The notes under the pieces were generated by a model. It saw nothing but the letters and a program-made list of their open reading frames with translations, was not told the DNA's origin and did no database searches. DNA of 64,000 bases from Cladorhizidae sp. MBARI D1340-BT2 (lineage: Eukaryota > Porifera > Demospongiae > Poecilosclerida > Cladorhizidae): NCBI GenBank assembly GCA_028752905.1, contig JAQNBH010000010.1, positions 17,339,922 through 17,403,921 of the forward strand. Reading direction: 5' to 3'. A program made the position numbers and the translations under genes. Below, piece after piece: positions 47,001-62,000 of this stretch. Position 1 is the stretch's first letter. The number at the start of each line of letters is the position of its first letter.

Positions 47001-50000
47001 CAAAGATGATCAACAGTAATAAAATTATAATAATTTTGCATGAACAATTTATAATATATAAGCGAAGATATACAATAATGTATGGTGAAAATTACAATAC
47101 AGTGAGTTCAGTAGTACTAAATTAAAGTAAATGCGCCTATTTTTCTGTTTAAAAATGTCGAGAATTTCCACATCGGTCAATGGAGGACCCTCTATACTAA
47201 TTTTCATTAAATGTTCTAGGTTCGAGTCAGATAGACGACTGCGTAGGCGAGTTTTAATCAACTTCATTTGACTAAAGGAACGCTCTACTGTTGCTGTGCC
47301 AACAGGAAGTGTCATTGTAATGTTCAATAGCTTCCACGTCTCGGAAAATTCCTCTGTACGTATGTATGTGACTTGTTCATCTCGTCCAGGATTTCTTGCA
47401 TGATAGGAGATACCGACTCTTCTTTACGTTCCATTATTGCCTTTTTCTCCACTAGCAAAGCCCGTCTAAATATCTTCCACTCTGAAAGAAGCTCATCGCC
47501 ATCAAGCAATGGAGGTGAGGGTGTAAAGTCGTCCCCACATACTCAACCTCTGCTTCTTTTCCATAGAACTCGGCAAGAATCTTGATTTGCTCGCTGCCGT
47601 ATGATGGTAAGGATGCTTCAGCAGGTGGTAGGGAGGGACTGAATATGGACATGGCATTAACAATCTTAACGGCTTTATCAGTAAATAAATCGACCATTAA
47701 TATTTAGAAGAAGGGAATCGACGTATGGAATTGCAACTAGAGTTCGATACTCGGCTGTGGTTGTGATAGAAGACCAACGGCTTCGTGCAGATCCATGTGT
47801 GCCGAGTGTTATATCGTGTTTTTCCTTCAACAGAGATATTTCAGACTCAACTGAACCCAACCACTCAGAAGTACATGTACCGGTAACCTGCTAAAATCTA
47901 GTGGCTTTCTTTGCATCGAAACATTCATCCTTCCCAGGATATCCAGAACTTCTGACAGGAACACGATACTAGCAACTCCAGTGTAAGTAGCAAGGAGAGC
48001 ACCAATATATACCGTATGCTTCAGCATCACCTGATGTCTCATACAGCTGTTGTAGGGTGACGATAAGGGCAGGAAGCTCTCGGTAAATAGCCCGTACACA
48101 GCGTTCGTGTGAGAGCCATCTGGTATCTCTAGGCTTCACAATCTTAAGCTCAGGTAGAGCTTGAGGACAGATGGGACTGCTTTGAAAGATTCTGCTTTCT
48201 TGGGTGAGTAGAAGAAGAGCTTCCATATATTTCCCATAGTTCCAAACATCTTCTTGATCTCTGTAACACTGTTAGCAGCTTGCATGCTTGCTTGTTGAAG
48301 CCTGTGGCAGGCACTGTGGATGTAAAAGGAATGTGCAGCTAGAGTTCGCATCCTTTTTTGAACTCCATTGCATTCTCCGGAAAAGGTGGCTGCTCCATCA
48401 TAACCTTGGCCACGATAGTCCAGGTTCTTCGACTCAAGGAAGGAGCTGATTGCATCAGAACTCCATGATAGCTTCGATTGTCAGAATCGGGTCACTGTAG
48501 GGCCGCTGGAGATTTGCCTTGGTCAATAGCCTCTTCACAGTTCCACCAATGCCATCACAGCCATGTGATGTGGCAAAAAAAGTTCCATTCTGCTTCCAAG
48601 CCAAAATCTTTCTGGTGGTAGCAAAGATTGATAAAATTGTGCTTGTTTTTATATTGTCCAGCACAGCCATCAGTGAAGTAAGTAGTGGACTTTCTTTATT
48701 TCTGGGAATTCATTCTTCAGGTAGTCGAGAACCACTTGCTGGAATGCATACACAGTTGATGTCGAATGGTTCTTCACATCACTGACCAGGGTTTCATTTA
48801 GAAAATTGTCCAAGGGGTGGCAACTGGAGGAATCTGGATATTAAGGGGGTGCCAGACATTTCTGCTGTGTAGCCTTTTAACTCTGAGCACCTCAGCCTAG
48901 CATTCAAAGAGCATGGGAAAAGCAAAGGAAGGTGTGGCATACCGGAGGGGGGGGGCATGATGTCAAGCACTTATCAATAAGAAATGAAACCCTGCTGACT
49001 ACACAAATGTTCCGATGTTCGAGCGTGCTATCATCGAGTTTGCGATAGGCAACAAATGGGTGGATTGTGGCCTGCATGTTTGCCCAATGAAAGCTTTGGA
49101 TCTCATCCTGCGCAACATACAAATAGTTTTCAGCAAAATCCCCTTGCAGAATAATTTCTTCTAGCGGCTTCATTGATGATTTTAGGCCCCTCATGTAGGC
49201 ACTTTGAGATTTTGCGGTGAAACTTTTGGCGGGTTAGTTTTATGAAAAATGGTCTTTGGATTCTGTTATGGCAGTCAGTTTTGTTCTATCGGTACTAATC
49301 CATTGCTGGTATGTTATGTCTTCAACATCAGTCAGTTCATCACAGTTATTAAGGTGATCGACCAGCTCACGACCAGTTGCAGTCCCCCATCATACACTTT
49401 TCATCCTCAGTGGAGCACACACAGAATTTCATAACGTCTTTAACAGAAGATTTCAAACATGCTTCAGCCATTAGCCTAGAGGTCTGGTGGTATTTACAGA
49501 CGCAGACAGAATGAGTTCCTGATGATCCAGAAGAACACACCATTTCTGACGCAAAGCTGCGAATCCAACCTTCTTTACTGGGTAGGATTATTTCCAGGAA
49601 GAATGAAGCTCCTTGAGATTCGATAAGATGAGCCGCTTTTGATGGTGAACCTTTTCACCGTCCTTGTTACGAACACTCACAGAATCTTTCATTCCAGGAC
49701 ACATCCGACTATCTTCATCACTTTCATAAAAGCTAATAATGTCATTTTTCAGTTCTTTTGACAAAGTTTTACACGTGTTATCACATTTCCCTAATACACT
49801 TCTCCTTGTTTACGTCACGACTTTTTTTCACTCGGTAGTTTGTGGTTCCAGATTCCTTCATAGTCCTAGCTATTGTAAATGGCAACACCGTTAATATCTG
49901 AACATGTTCTTGGTAGCTCTGTGACCTTGCAAACTTTCCTTTTAACTCTTGTCATTACTGTTTGATAAATGTTTAGATCCCTTACGCGTTGTTCCTCCTC

Positions 50001-53000
50001 TGAAGCTGAACTGTCTAATGAACTTCATACGTAAGTTCTAGCTTCCTCTTTAATGTTCGAGTTGCTGATGCAAGTTTTTGCTTCCCTTTAGTTATTTTAC
50101 TAGAAACTGGCTCGACCATTTTTAACAGGAGTTCGGTCAAGACTAATTAACGTAGTTCCGAGATCTACAAACGAGCTATCCGCATTTTCAGGAGCACAAT
50201 TATTGTCAACATCCATGTCCATGGAACACGTTTCGACATGTTTGGTTGAACATATATTGCTTTTGAAGATTCATGAAACAGTCACAACACACTTTTACAC
50301 CACCCGGGCAGGACAGCACTGGGAGGATCACATAATTTCTCATGCATATCCAAACTGATAGCACATAGTGATTTATTCCGAGATTTTCCTGTATGTCTGT
50401 TCATGGGATCGCAGCATTTTTTTGGGGGGGAAAGAAAACCTTGTTAACAGTTCCTGCTTATGATGAGAACAAATGGTCTTGGTGGCAGGATTTTTCATCA
50501 TCTGTGTAAAAGCTACAGTTGTCATATAAAATTAAGAATTTTTGCAAACAAATTAAGGGGAGACTTGACCACAAATATTGTGGTCAATTGATCTTTCGGT
50601 CCAACTTGTGATTAAATACCGAGAAAAAATTGCAGACATTATTAAAATAAGATTGTACTTACATTTTGTCACCTGTTGGCCATTGCTGTTCAGATGTCAT
50701 ACACACTAGATGAATGCTTCTTTTTCTTCTTAGCTGCTGTTTTTTTCTCCTTTCTTCTTTCTTGGACTCTGGCTTTTTTCCCCCCCTTTTATACAAGACT
50801 GTGTGGTTTAAAAGTTGCAGTGGGTTTCATGAATATCCTATACCCTAATTTCTCGCAATTCTGTCTGTCTGTCTGGTACGTTCATATATTTGGCCGCCCA
50901 AGCAAGAGGACCAGAGAGACTGGGACCAGGGGGTTGACGGGGGTAACTCGGGCCAAGGAACGACATGGGCTGAGTCACACCTCCTGTGGGCGTAAAATCT
51001 GAGTATAGCAGTAGTAGTAATAGCATGTGGTTTCCCAAAGAGCTTGAGCTTGGGACGAGACTGCATGCTGTGAGTGTTACCATTGTCATATATATAAACT
51101 CAAAATGGACATTTTGTGGTCAGATGTGTCCACTTAATTAAGTGTATTTTACTACTAAACTACAAATATTACATCTATATATTTTTATGTGTTAACGTAA
51201 CATCTTGGAGTTTAGACTTGCGGTCATTTCAAGGTCACGTGGGCCACAAGGTCGAATTCACTGTCAAACAAAAGATCAGAGGTCACTAAAATTTAACTTT
51301 CACCTACCAAGGAAACAATGACAGATTTGGAATCCTTATCAAATTAGCTTTCCAATGACACTAGTTTCATCAAATTATACCCACTGATTTCCCAGATATC
51401 AGCGCCTGAAAATTGGTGGCGACGCCCATTTAAAAATGCCAGAATTCGAGGACCAATATCTCCCAAGCTTACTGGTCCGATTGAGCTAATATTTGAGATT
51501 TGGGCTAGTTATGCCAAGACCACCCCACATACCAAATATCAGCTAAATCGAAGATGGTGGTGGTGTTAGATTTTACCTTTATGGGGGTGATGTCACACAG
51601 AATGACCCCTGTCCTGATGTCTCCTTGATCCGCTGACAATAGCTAAGGGTGTTGCTTAGTGATGTCATTGAGTTCATAGATTAAATGAGCTAATGGCACA
51701 CTTGCCGACCGTCTGTACACACTTACCAAATCTTGAAGAGAAGTGACCCCTGTCTGGTTGCTAGGTTTTCTGCTCGGCTCCTCCCTAGACTTGCAGCAAA
51801 ATTAGTGACTTGCAGCTGCTGCTTGGTCACCATGAGCTCCCATCTCTCTGCACCAGCAGAGAAGTTACTTGTGAAGTAAGAACAAGGCTGTGGCCAATGA
51901 AGAGCGTGGTCATGGCTGGCAATCCTTGCCTCAATGCTTTGCTAATGTGTTGTCACGACAGTGAAGCTGGTACGTACGCATGCACATAACCCATACTCTT
52001 GTCAGCAACATCGAGGCCAATTTTTCACGGCGAAGAATCATAAGGGCATCTAATAGAGACGAGGCGGCTTGTAGCACCAGCGAGAGAGTGCTTCAGTTGT
52101 TGTGTGCAGAGTATCAAGAAGATTAACAACCAGCGTTTGAGTGGGGCAGCTGTGAGAGAGATGGCGGGCTTTTTGAGATTCCAGTGCAAAAAAGATGTTT
52201 CGACTTCGACGAGAGGCACGTTACCTGGAAGGCGTGTTTGAATGCACTAGGGGTGTTTGAATTACACTGGCGAAGTAACACCCAAGGTGTGCTTACTGCT
52301 TAATTAAAGGAGCTACCCCTTGTAAAAACATCAATTGATGTAATAGAAAAGGTCACGGAGGTCACTTGGTTTTTTTAAGAATCCACTATTTCCATACGTC
52401 TCTCCTGGTTACTGAAACGTGGGGGGGGTATTTCACCAACAAGAGGTTTTGTTCTTACGTGAGCTTCTATTTCATTACGTTGCATTATGTGATGTGGTTG
52501 CTATAGGAGCGGGCCCTTGAGAGAGGAGTAGATGTCATCTGTGCCACTCCAGGCAGACTCAATGACCACTTGAACAGAGGCAATTTTGTGAGCCTTCTTC
52601 TTTCAGTTTCCACTCCTTTCTTCCTCCCCTCTCCTCTGCCATCCCTCCCCTCTCCTCCACCATTCATCCCCTCTCCTCTGCCATTCCTCCCCTCTCCTCT
52701 GCCATTCCTCCCCTCTCCTCTGCCATTCCTCCCCTCTCCTCTGCCATTCCTCCCCTCTCCTCTGCCATTCCTCCCCTCTCCTCTGCCATTCCTCCCCTCT
52801 CCTCTGCCATTCCTCCCCTCTCCTCCACCATTCATCCCCTCTCCTCCGCCATTCCTCCCCTCTCCTCTGCCATTCCTCCCCTCTCCTCTGCCATTCCTCC
52901 CCTCTCCTCTGCCATTCCTCCCCTCTCCTCTGCCATTCCTCCCCTCTCCTCTGCCATTCCTCCCCTCTCCTCTGCCATTCCTCCCCTCTCCTCTGCCATT

Positions 53001-56000
53001 CCTCCCCTCTCCTCTGCCATTCCTCCCCTCTCCTCTGCCATTCCTCCCCTCTCCTCTGCCATTCCTCCCCTCTCCTCCACCATTCATCTGCCATTCATCA
53101 CCATTCATCTGCCATTCCTCCCCTCTCCTCCACCATTCCTCCCCTCTCCTCCACCATTCATCCCCTCTCCTCCGCCATTCATCCCCTCTCCTCCGCCATT
53201 CATCCCCTCTCCTCTGCCATCCCTCCCCTCTCCTCCTCCATCCCTCCCCTCTCCTCTGCCATTCCTCCCCTCTCCTCTGCCATCCCTCCCCTCTTCTCTT
53301 CCATCCATCCCCTCTCCTCTGCCATCCCTCCCCTCTCCTCCACCATTCATCCCCTCTCCTCCGCCATTCATCCCCTCTCCTCCGCCATTCATCCCCTCTC
53401 CTCCGCCATTCATCCCCTCTCCTCTGCCATCCCTCCCCTCTCCTCCGCCATTCCTCCCCTCTCCTCCACCATCCCTCCCCTCTCCTCTGCCATTCCTCTT
53501 TTACATTCCTCCACAGGCCCTTGACAACATCAAGTTTCTCGTCCTTGATGAAGCAGATGAACTCCTCACCCCAAACTTCAAAGCTCAGATTGAGAACATT
53601 CTCGAAGACTGTCCCTCAGATAAGCAGATGATGTTGTTCAGTGCAACACTTCCGCCAAACATCAAGAACATCACTAAGAGGTGTGGTCTCTTACACTTTC
53701 CACACTGGGTTGAGGCAGGTTGGAGTAGGCTGACAATAGCTCTATGGGGACACACACTGGAGCAACACCACACTGGGTTGAGGCAGGTTGAAGTAGGTTG
53801 ACAATAGCTCTATGGGGACACACACTGGACCAACACCACACTGGGTTGAGGCAGGTTGAAGTAGGTTGACAATAGCTCTATGGGGACACACACTGGACCA
53901 ACACCACACTGGGTTGAGGCAGGTTGAAGTAGGTTGACAATAGCTCTATGGGGACACACACTGGACCAACACCACACTGGGTTGAGGCAGGTTGAAGTAG
54001 GTGGACAATAGCTCTATGGAGACACACTGGACCAACACCACACTGGGTTGAGGCAGGCTGAAGTAGGCTGACAATAGCTCTATGGGGACACACACTGGGT
54101 TGGAGAATTAATCTCTGCATTGGAGAATTAATCTCTGCATTACCATGATTGTTTTGCTACTAGTACTACTACTGCTGCTGCTACCATATTTCCTCTATTA
54201 GTAACCGTGGGAGGCAAATAGGAATAAGACACACCCACAAGTAATCAAGTAATTGCTTGCTAGGCTTATACTGAGAAAAGAAGACATTGGGGTGGGGGGG
54301 GATTCAGGGGGTAAATTCTGTGCACAAGCAGGCGTGAACACTAGATTTATTTGCTTTCCTGGCGGGTTACTCAACCGTTGGCCACGGGCACCAAACGATT
54401 ACAAATCTTCCAAACAGGTAGTTAAACTCCTTCACAACTGCATTCAGTCAATAGTAATCACCCTCCTAATAGTAATCACCCTCCTAATAGTAATCACCCT
54501 CCTAATAGTAATCACCCTCCTAATAGTAATCACCCTCCTAATAGTAATCGCCCTCCTAATAGTAACCACCCTCCTAATAGTAACCACCCTCCTAATAGTA
54601 ATCGCCCTCCTAATAGTAATCGCCCTCCTAATAGTAATCACCCTCCTAATAGTAATCACCCTCCTAATAGTAATTGCCCTCCTAATAGTAACCACCCTCC
54701 TAATAGTAATCGCCCTCCTAATAGTAATCACCCTCCTAATAGTAATTGCCCTCCTAATAGTAACCACCCTCCTAATAGTAATCGCCCTCCTAATAGTAAT
54801 CGCCCTCCTAATAGTAATCGCCCTCCTAATAGTAATCGCCCTCCTAATAGTAATCGCCCTCCTAATAGTAATCGCCCTCCTAATAGTAATCGCCCTCCTA
54901 ATAGTAATCGCCCTCCTAATAGTAATTGCCCTCCTAATAGTAATCGCCCTCCTAATAGTAATCGCCCTCCTAATAGTAATCACCCTCCTAATAGTAATCG
55001 CCCTCCTAATAGTAACCACCCTCCTAATAGTAATCGCCCTCCTAATAGTAACCACCCTCCTAATAGTAATCGCCCTCCTAATAGTAATCGCCCTCCTAAT
55101 AGTAATCGCCCTCCTAATAGTAATCGCCCTCCTAATAGTAATCGCCCTCCTAATAGTAATCGCCCTCCTAATACTAATCACCCTCCTAATAGTAATCAGG
55201 GATTGGACAGAAGTAAATAGTAACCACGGTTCCTGTTAGGGAATATTGGTACTTATATATTGCTACTACTACTACTACTGCTGCTGCAGGTATATGAATG
55301 ACGCAGAGATGGTGGATCTTGTTTCTAACAGGTCACTAGTGCCCGAGGCCATTATACATCAGGTGATTTTTTTAAACAGTATTTTTCTTTTAATTCATAA
55401 TGACAATACTTTCTGTGGCCAATATGAATGCTGTCGCCATGGACATCAGCATGGAGGAGGCTTGCTATCAGCTTCTGACATTGTTTCCTCTCTTTGTGCG
55501 AGTTCTAATGTTCTAGATGGGTGTGGCCAGTTCCATGCCAATTTGATATATATATACTTAGCACTTTAAATTTTAAATATTTTTTTCTCTCTTTAATTAT
55601 TAATTACAATCTTTTTTTAAACCTTGATGAGTCGGTTATCGTCATGGTCTTTGTGTGGCCAATGAGGAGCCCCCATCTGGAAGGGAGATGTTTTAGAGGA
55701 TGGATGGTGCAAGAATGGTCGCCATAATCGTTGCTGATGGTAGGTTTAAAAAACCACTGTACATTCACCGCAGACTCACCCCCAAGAATTCAACTCGGAC
55801 CACTGCTTCTCTTCACCTTAGCCCAGACTTATGGTGGAGTGTTATTCAACATGACAACTCTGAGGCCTCCTTGTCTTCCATAAACCAGAACTCACCATGG
55901 AATACTGTTTATTTATTGACATCTGGTGGCCTACTGCACTGGTCTTGATGAAGTGTGTTGTGGGTGTCTCCATGGAGACTAAGTGGTCCCATATGGCGAG

Positions 56001-59000
56001 TCGCTGATGTTTGGTGATGTGGAGGATTTTTTAAAGGCTTTGGTTCCTAATAACCCCGGGACGTCTTAATTCCCTGCCTTCCTCTCTGTGCGAGGAGGTG
56101 TGTAAGATGGTGTGGACCTTGCTGGCACGTCCGTGAGGGGACTGGCCTCACCCTGGTGAGAGCTGGTGTGGACCTTGCTGGCATGTCCGCGAGGGGACTG
56201 GCCTCACCCTGGTTACAGAGGCCTGTGTAGACCTTGCTGGCATGTCCGCGAGGGGACTGTCCTCCCCCTGGTTACAGAGGCCGGTGTGGACCTTGCTGGC
56301 ACGTCCGCGAGGTACTGGTCTCACCCTGGTTACAGAGGTGGTTCGAGTATATGAATTGGGTGCACTATTTGGAAGAGCAATTGTTGGGCATTAATTCATT
56401 ACCAGGTGTTGATGCCTAGGGGTGTTGATACCTAGGCGATGACTTACGTGTATAAGTGGGAGGGGTGTGGCTTATTCTATTATCTCAAAATCAAGGAACC
56501 TCTAATTTGTTGGCACTGGGATGTTTTCATTTCAACTTTGACCTTTGTCTGTGTGTGTCTGCCCAGTACATAACGACCAGACCTAGCAACAGGATGAACA
56601 TCGTTCCCGACCTTCTCTTTGTCCACCAGCCAAGGAGAGCTCTTGTGTTTACTCCAACTAGAGGTACGTACGGGGTCTGCTCCTGGTGGCTCTCTCACAA
56701 ACACGCTTGACAGGTACACACACACACACAAGTCCTGGCTGACCGATGCATAAATGAGTTCAACATGTCATGCTGTGTCCATGGCAAAGGTGCTGGTTTA
56801 GAGAGAGAGAGTCGAGTATATTTCATTCAGATTTGAAGTTGACTTGAACCCATGACACTGAGGCTGGACTCCACCTACCAGGCGGTTTCATTCTTCCATG
56901 TTGTAATAGTTTCATCCAGGGACTGCACAGAGATGCCCTTGGATAATAATTATGGAAGCAAAAATAAGATGATATTTATGGAAGGAAGCAAAGATAAGAT
57001 GATAATTATGGAAGCAAAAATAAGATGATAATTATGGAAGCAAAAATAAGATGATAATTATGGAAGCAAAAAATAAGATGATAATTATGGAAGCAAACAT
57101 AAGATGATAATTATGGAAGCAAAAAAGTAAGATGATAATTATGGAACCAAAAAATAAGATGATAATTATGGAAGATGGAAGCAAAAAAATAAGATGATAA
57201 TTATGGAAGATGGCAGCAAAAAATAAGATGATAATTATGGAAGCAATAATAAAATGATAATTATGGAAGAAAAAATAAGATGATAATTATGGATGATAAT
57301 CATCGAAGCAAAAAATAAGATGATAATTATGGAAGAAAAAAATAAGATGATAATTGTGGAAGAAAAAAATAAATGTCGTTTATTAATTTAGCTTAGACAA
57401 AATGGCATCCACACAGATGTTTCTCGTCTGTACTCGTGTTTTTTATTATTTTTTTATTAAAAGAATTTTTTTTAACATTGCTTGATTGTTTCTTGCCCCT
57501 GGGCATATGAGCTGCTCTTTCTCCTTCCCCAGTACAAACGCACACCCTGGCCTCCAAGCTGACTCACCTTGGCATCAAAGCTGCATCTCTCAACTCAGAC
57601 ATGTCCCAAGTGAGACGAGACTCCATTGTGGTGATAGTTGTGCTGCTCCTTTCAAAGATTCTCGTGTTAATGATCTCCTTAATTAAATCAGGTTTTTGCT
57701 TTTAGTGCTACGTGTTCCAACAGAAATACTTCGGTCTTCATCGGGGGAAATCCAAGTATTAGAAGTATGGGAAATCCAAGTATTGGAAGTATGGAAAATC
57801 CAAGTATTAGATGTATGGAAAATCCAAGTATTGGAAGTTTGGAAAATTCAAAGTATTGGAAGTATTTCGGTTGGAATATGTGCCACCAAAAATAAATTTT
57901 ATGTCAGCTGAATGTAATCGTACAAGTTCGTTGTTGTTGTTATGGCTGGGGGTTTGGGTTGAGTTGTGGTTTTTTCTTGTGTGATCTCCAGAATTCCAGA
58001 GACGCGTGCTTCAGCAACTTCAAGGAGGGCGTCATTGATGTCTTGGTGGTAAGAGAGTGTGTGTCTCGGTCACCGCAAGGAAGGACCTTTCCCCCCCCCC
58101 CCCCCCACTCCCCTTCCTCTCTGTGTGGCTTTGCATTTAAAACCACGAGAAATATATGCATACATTGACTGTTTCATTGGAGGTGGAGAATAACTCACAT
58201 TTGTTATTAACCCATAATTAGAGTGATGTTCTAATGAATGCGTGAAATCGACGCGTATTTAGAATATAAGTACTGTACATGGTCAGGTAAATCTAGCTGC
58301 GTCTGAAAAATGATGTCGCTGTGATGTCCGAAGGAGTCCTCTGTCATCAACCTGACCTAGCTACATGTAGAGTGAGCTATACTAGGCCTGCCATGAGCCT
58401 AGCTACATGTAGAGTGAGCTAGGCATGTCATGGGCCTAGCTACATGTAGAGTGAGCTAGGCCTGTCATGGGCCTAGCTGCATGTAGAGTGAGCTACACTA
58501 GGCCTGCCATGGGCCTAGCTACATGTAGAGTGAGCTACACTAGGCCTGCCATGGGCCTAGCTACATGTAGAGTGAGCTACACTAGGCCTGCCATGGGCCT
58601 AGCTACATGTAGAGTGAGCTACACTAGGCCTGCCATGGGCCTAGCTACATGTAGAGTGAGCTACACTAGGCCTGCCATGGGCCTAGCTACATGTAGAGTG
58701 AGCTACACTAGGCCTGCCATGGGCCTAGCTGCATGTAGAGTGAGCTAGGCCTGTCATGGGCCTAGCTACATGTAGAGTGAGCTACACTAGGCCTGCCATG
58801 GGCCTAGCTGCATGTAGAGTGAGCTACACTAGGCCTGCCATGGGCCTAGCTACATGTAGAGTGAGCTACACTAGGCCTGCCATGGGCCTAGCTACATGTA
58901 GAGTGAGCTAGGCCTGTCATGGGCCTAGCTGCATGTAGAGTGAGCTAGGCCTGCCATGGGCCTAGCTGCATGTAGAGTGAGCTACACTAGGCCTGCCATG

Positions 59001-62000
59001 GGCCTAGCTACATGTAGAGTGAGCTAGGCCTGTCATGGGCCTAGCTGCATGTAGAGTGAGCTAGGCCTGCCATGGGCCTAGCTACATGTAGAGTGAGCTA
59101 GGCCTGTCATGGGCCTAGCTGCATGTAGAGTGAGCTAGGCCTGTCATGGGCCTAGCTGCATGTAGAGTGAGCTACACTAGGCCTGCCATGGGCCTAGCTA
59201 CATGTAGAGTGAGCTACACTAGGCCTGCCATGGGCCTAGCTACATGTAGAGTGAGCTATACTAGGCCTGTCATGGGCCTAGCTACATGTAGAGTGAGCTA
59301 CACTAGGCCTGCCATGGGCCTAGCTACATGTAGAGTGAGCTACACTAGGCCTGCCATGGGCCTAGCTGCATGTAGAGTGAGCTACACTAGGCCTGCCATG
59401 GGCCTAGCTACATGTAGAGTGAGCTACACAATCATGACCAGTTAGAGCTCGAGTAATTTCGAAAAATTCGCACTGCTAGACAGCTCATGCAATTATGGAA
59501 CACTGCATGTTCTAATAACTATATATGAATGTATGCATATATAAACTAATGTCCAAATTATAGCAGCCATGACTGTGATTGTTTGCTGCCATTTCCTAGG
59601 CAACAGATGTGGCAGCTCGTGGTCTGGATGTGCCTGAGTTGGACTTGGTCATTCAAGGTATTTAATTATGATATTCACGATTTGCTTTTATCGCTGAGGG
59701 AAGCATGTTGCATGACTGTTGCCTTTTGGAAGTAATTGACTACTGAGTGGATGCACCCGCAAACTCACACGGCCCAATATATGTTATGTACCTTGCCCCT
59801 TGAATGATGGATTTTTTTAACCTGCGCATGCCCAGTAGTCGTCTGTGTTGGGATATTATGCTCGCCACACTTTACTTCCTGTTTGGCGGGTGAACAAGCA
59901 AGATTTTTTTAATTTAAATTTTATTTTATTTTTTGTTTTTATTTGTTTTATTTATTATTATTGTTTATTTTTTAAGGGTGGAATCGACCATTTTGTGGGG
60001 GTTTTTCCTTCTTTTTCCCCTTCTTTCGTCAATCTATACCTTCACTATTAAATTAGCTACATTTCAAGTTTCAACATTTTATTGTCAACCATTCTTGAGT
60101 TATGATACTTTTTATCCTCCCATTTCATTGCAACTCTGCGCAATGAACAAGAAGAAGCCTGAATAAACGCAGTAAGTTGGATTGTTCATAATATAATAAG
60201 CGTTCATGGCCAAGACTTGAAACTTGGCTAAAATATCGCTCAGTCATTTCCGCGCTATCTGCGTAAAGTGGGGTACAAACGTCTGCTCCTGCGCATGCCA
60301 CGTTCTTTCTCAGTTCCCAACTTTGATCGAACCTCTGTGTGATTTCTAGTGCGATTCTAAAGCTGCTATCATGCACTTTTCAAACTGATTTATTATGAAA
60401 TGTAATTTCATGTAGTGACATCACATGATACCGTGTAACTCATTCAATTTTTGTCTGTAGTAAATAATTTTTATATATTATGAAAGCTCTTGCATTACTC
60501 CTTCTTTTCAATTGACAAATTATCAATCCAGTCATTTTCTGATGAGATATTCAGTCTGACAGCATATGACCTGGGGGGAAATGAAATTGGGGATGTTGGG
60601 GTGAATTTAAAAAAATTTAAAAAAACTATCAATTCAAAAGAGGTATCTGTGATCACTCTAATATCACCAAGTGTTGAAGACCTGTGGTTTGGGTACAGGA
60701 GTGCATCTAAACATTATAAAGGACCTTTGTGGTTTCCCCATGTTTCAGTCCTAGTTTATTGCAACACCATTATCTAATGTCATTGGAAAGCACCTAGAAT
60801 GAGCTACATTTTGAGACCATAATCTTTGGAAATGGATTAAGCATTCAATAGTTATGACACGTGTTTTTTTTTAACCCACAAAATGGTCGACTCCCCCCTT
60901 AAGGACAAAAATAAAGACGAACAATGGACGAACAAGCAATTGCCATCATGTTCTTGTACTGGTCAGCCATCAATGGCTATGCAGTCAAACCTTCCTGGCC
61001 TTTACTGCTGTTTCTGGAAGCCCTTCTTCTTCGGAGAGCTGCGTAAGCAAGCGCCTAAGCTTACTGGGAAACACTGTGAGTCCCTGAGCTCCGTGGAGGT
61101 GCTCCTCGACGGATGTCTCTGCTGTAAGTTTTGTTGCAGAGATGAGCTACGTAGCTCTGCGTAGATCTTACTTGCTTGCCTCGATGGAGTTGGTTCTTGT
61201 ACCAAACTGAAGCTTTATTGTATTTTCTAATGGCGTGGATTGTTACCAGAGTCTTGTTCTTGGAGAGTAATAAGCAATAATATAGTTTCCATGAAACACC
61301 TTCCTCGGCCCTGTGGTTTGTTGGCTCCTTAGTCTGGCTGAGTTCCTCCTCTGCTCCTGCCAAAAAAAAAATGTATCTTGCTGCTAAGCTTGGTGGAGGG
61401 AGGTCAGAGTCCCCGACTGCAAACCACTTCACTATCTAGGACATTTGGAAGCTGGGGAGCAAGGAATGGCCAGAATACCAAAAATGGCACCTATCTCCTC
61501 ATGAAGCAGGTGAGCTGTTCTGTTGCTGACTTTGTTCCATCTCTCTCCTAGCTAATGGAGAACTGGTGTCAGACGCTGTTCTTGTACTGGTCAGCCATCG
61601 ATGGCTATGCAGTCAAACCTTTCTTTATGACAGGGTCGAGGTTTTTCACCGTTGCCTTGGTGCATTTTATTTTTCTGATCCATTGTGGCTATGTTTATAT
61701 ACAGCTGCTGCGTTGATATATATATATATACAGCTGCTGTGTATATATATACAGCTGCTGTGTTTATATAGCTGCAGTTCGATCTCTTCATTCTCCTCCA
61801 GGGAGGCAAATGAATCAAGTCACTCCATCACTGTCACTCTCTACCAACAGCTGGTAAGTAGCTTCACTTCAGTAATAGCCGGGATAGCTACATCTGCTAC
61901 TTGATCTTCTTTGAGGCAGCGGATCTCTCCGTCTTCAGGCTCGACCACCTTCGCAGGGATGCTGTAGGCATGGCCTGGTTTCTTTATTGCAGCGTAGTGC

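Noticed and set aside
52570..53631. 353-codon Pro/Ser-rich ORF, and Gly/Arg-rich ORFs on the opposite strand (also 3621-4762)
   Set aside because: Products of the 21-bp minisatellite read through; they overlap the real DEAD exon in another frame and lack independent support.
54253..55239. 328-codon hydrophobic LLIVIA repeat ORF (and 6109-6789)
   Set aside because: The 18-bp period makes a pseudo-membrane repeat; length follows array copy number.
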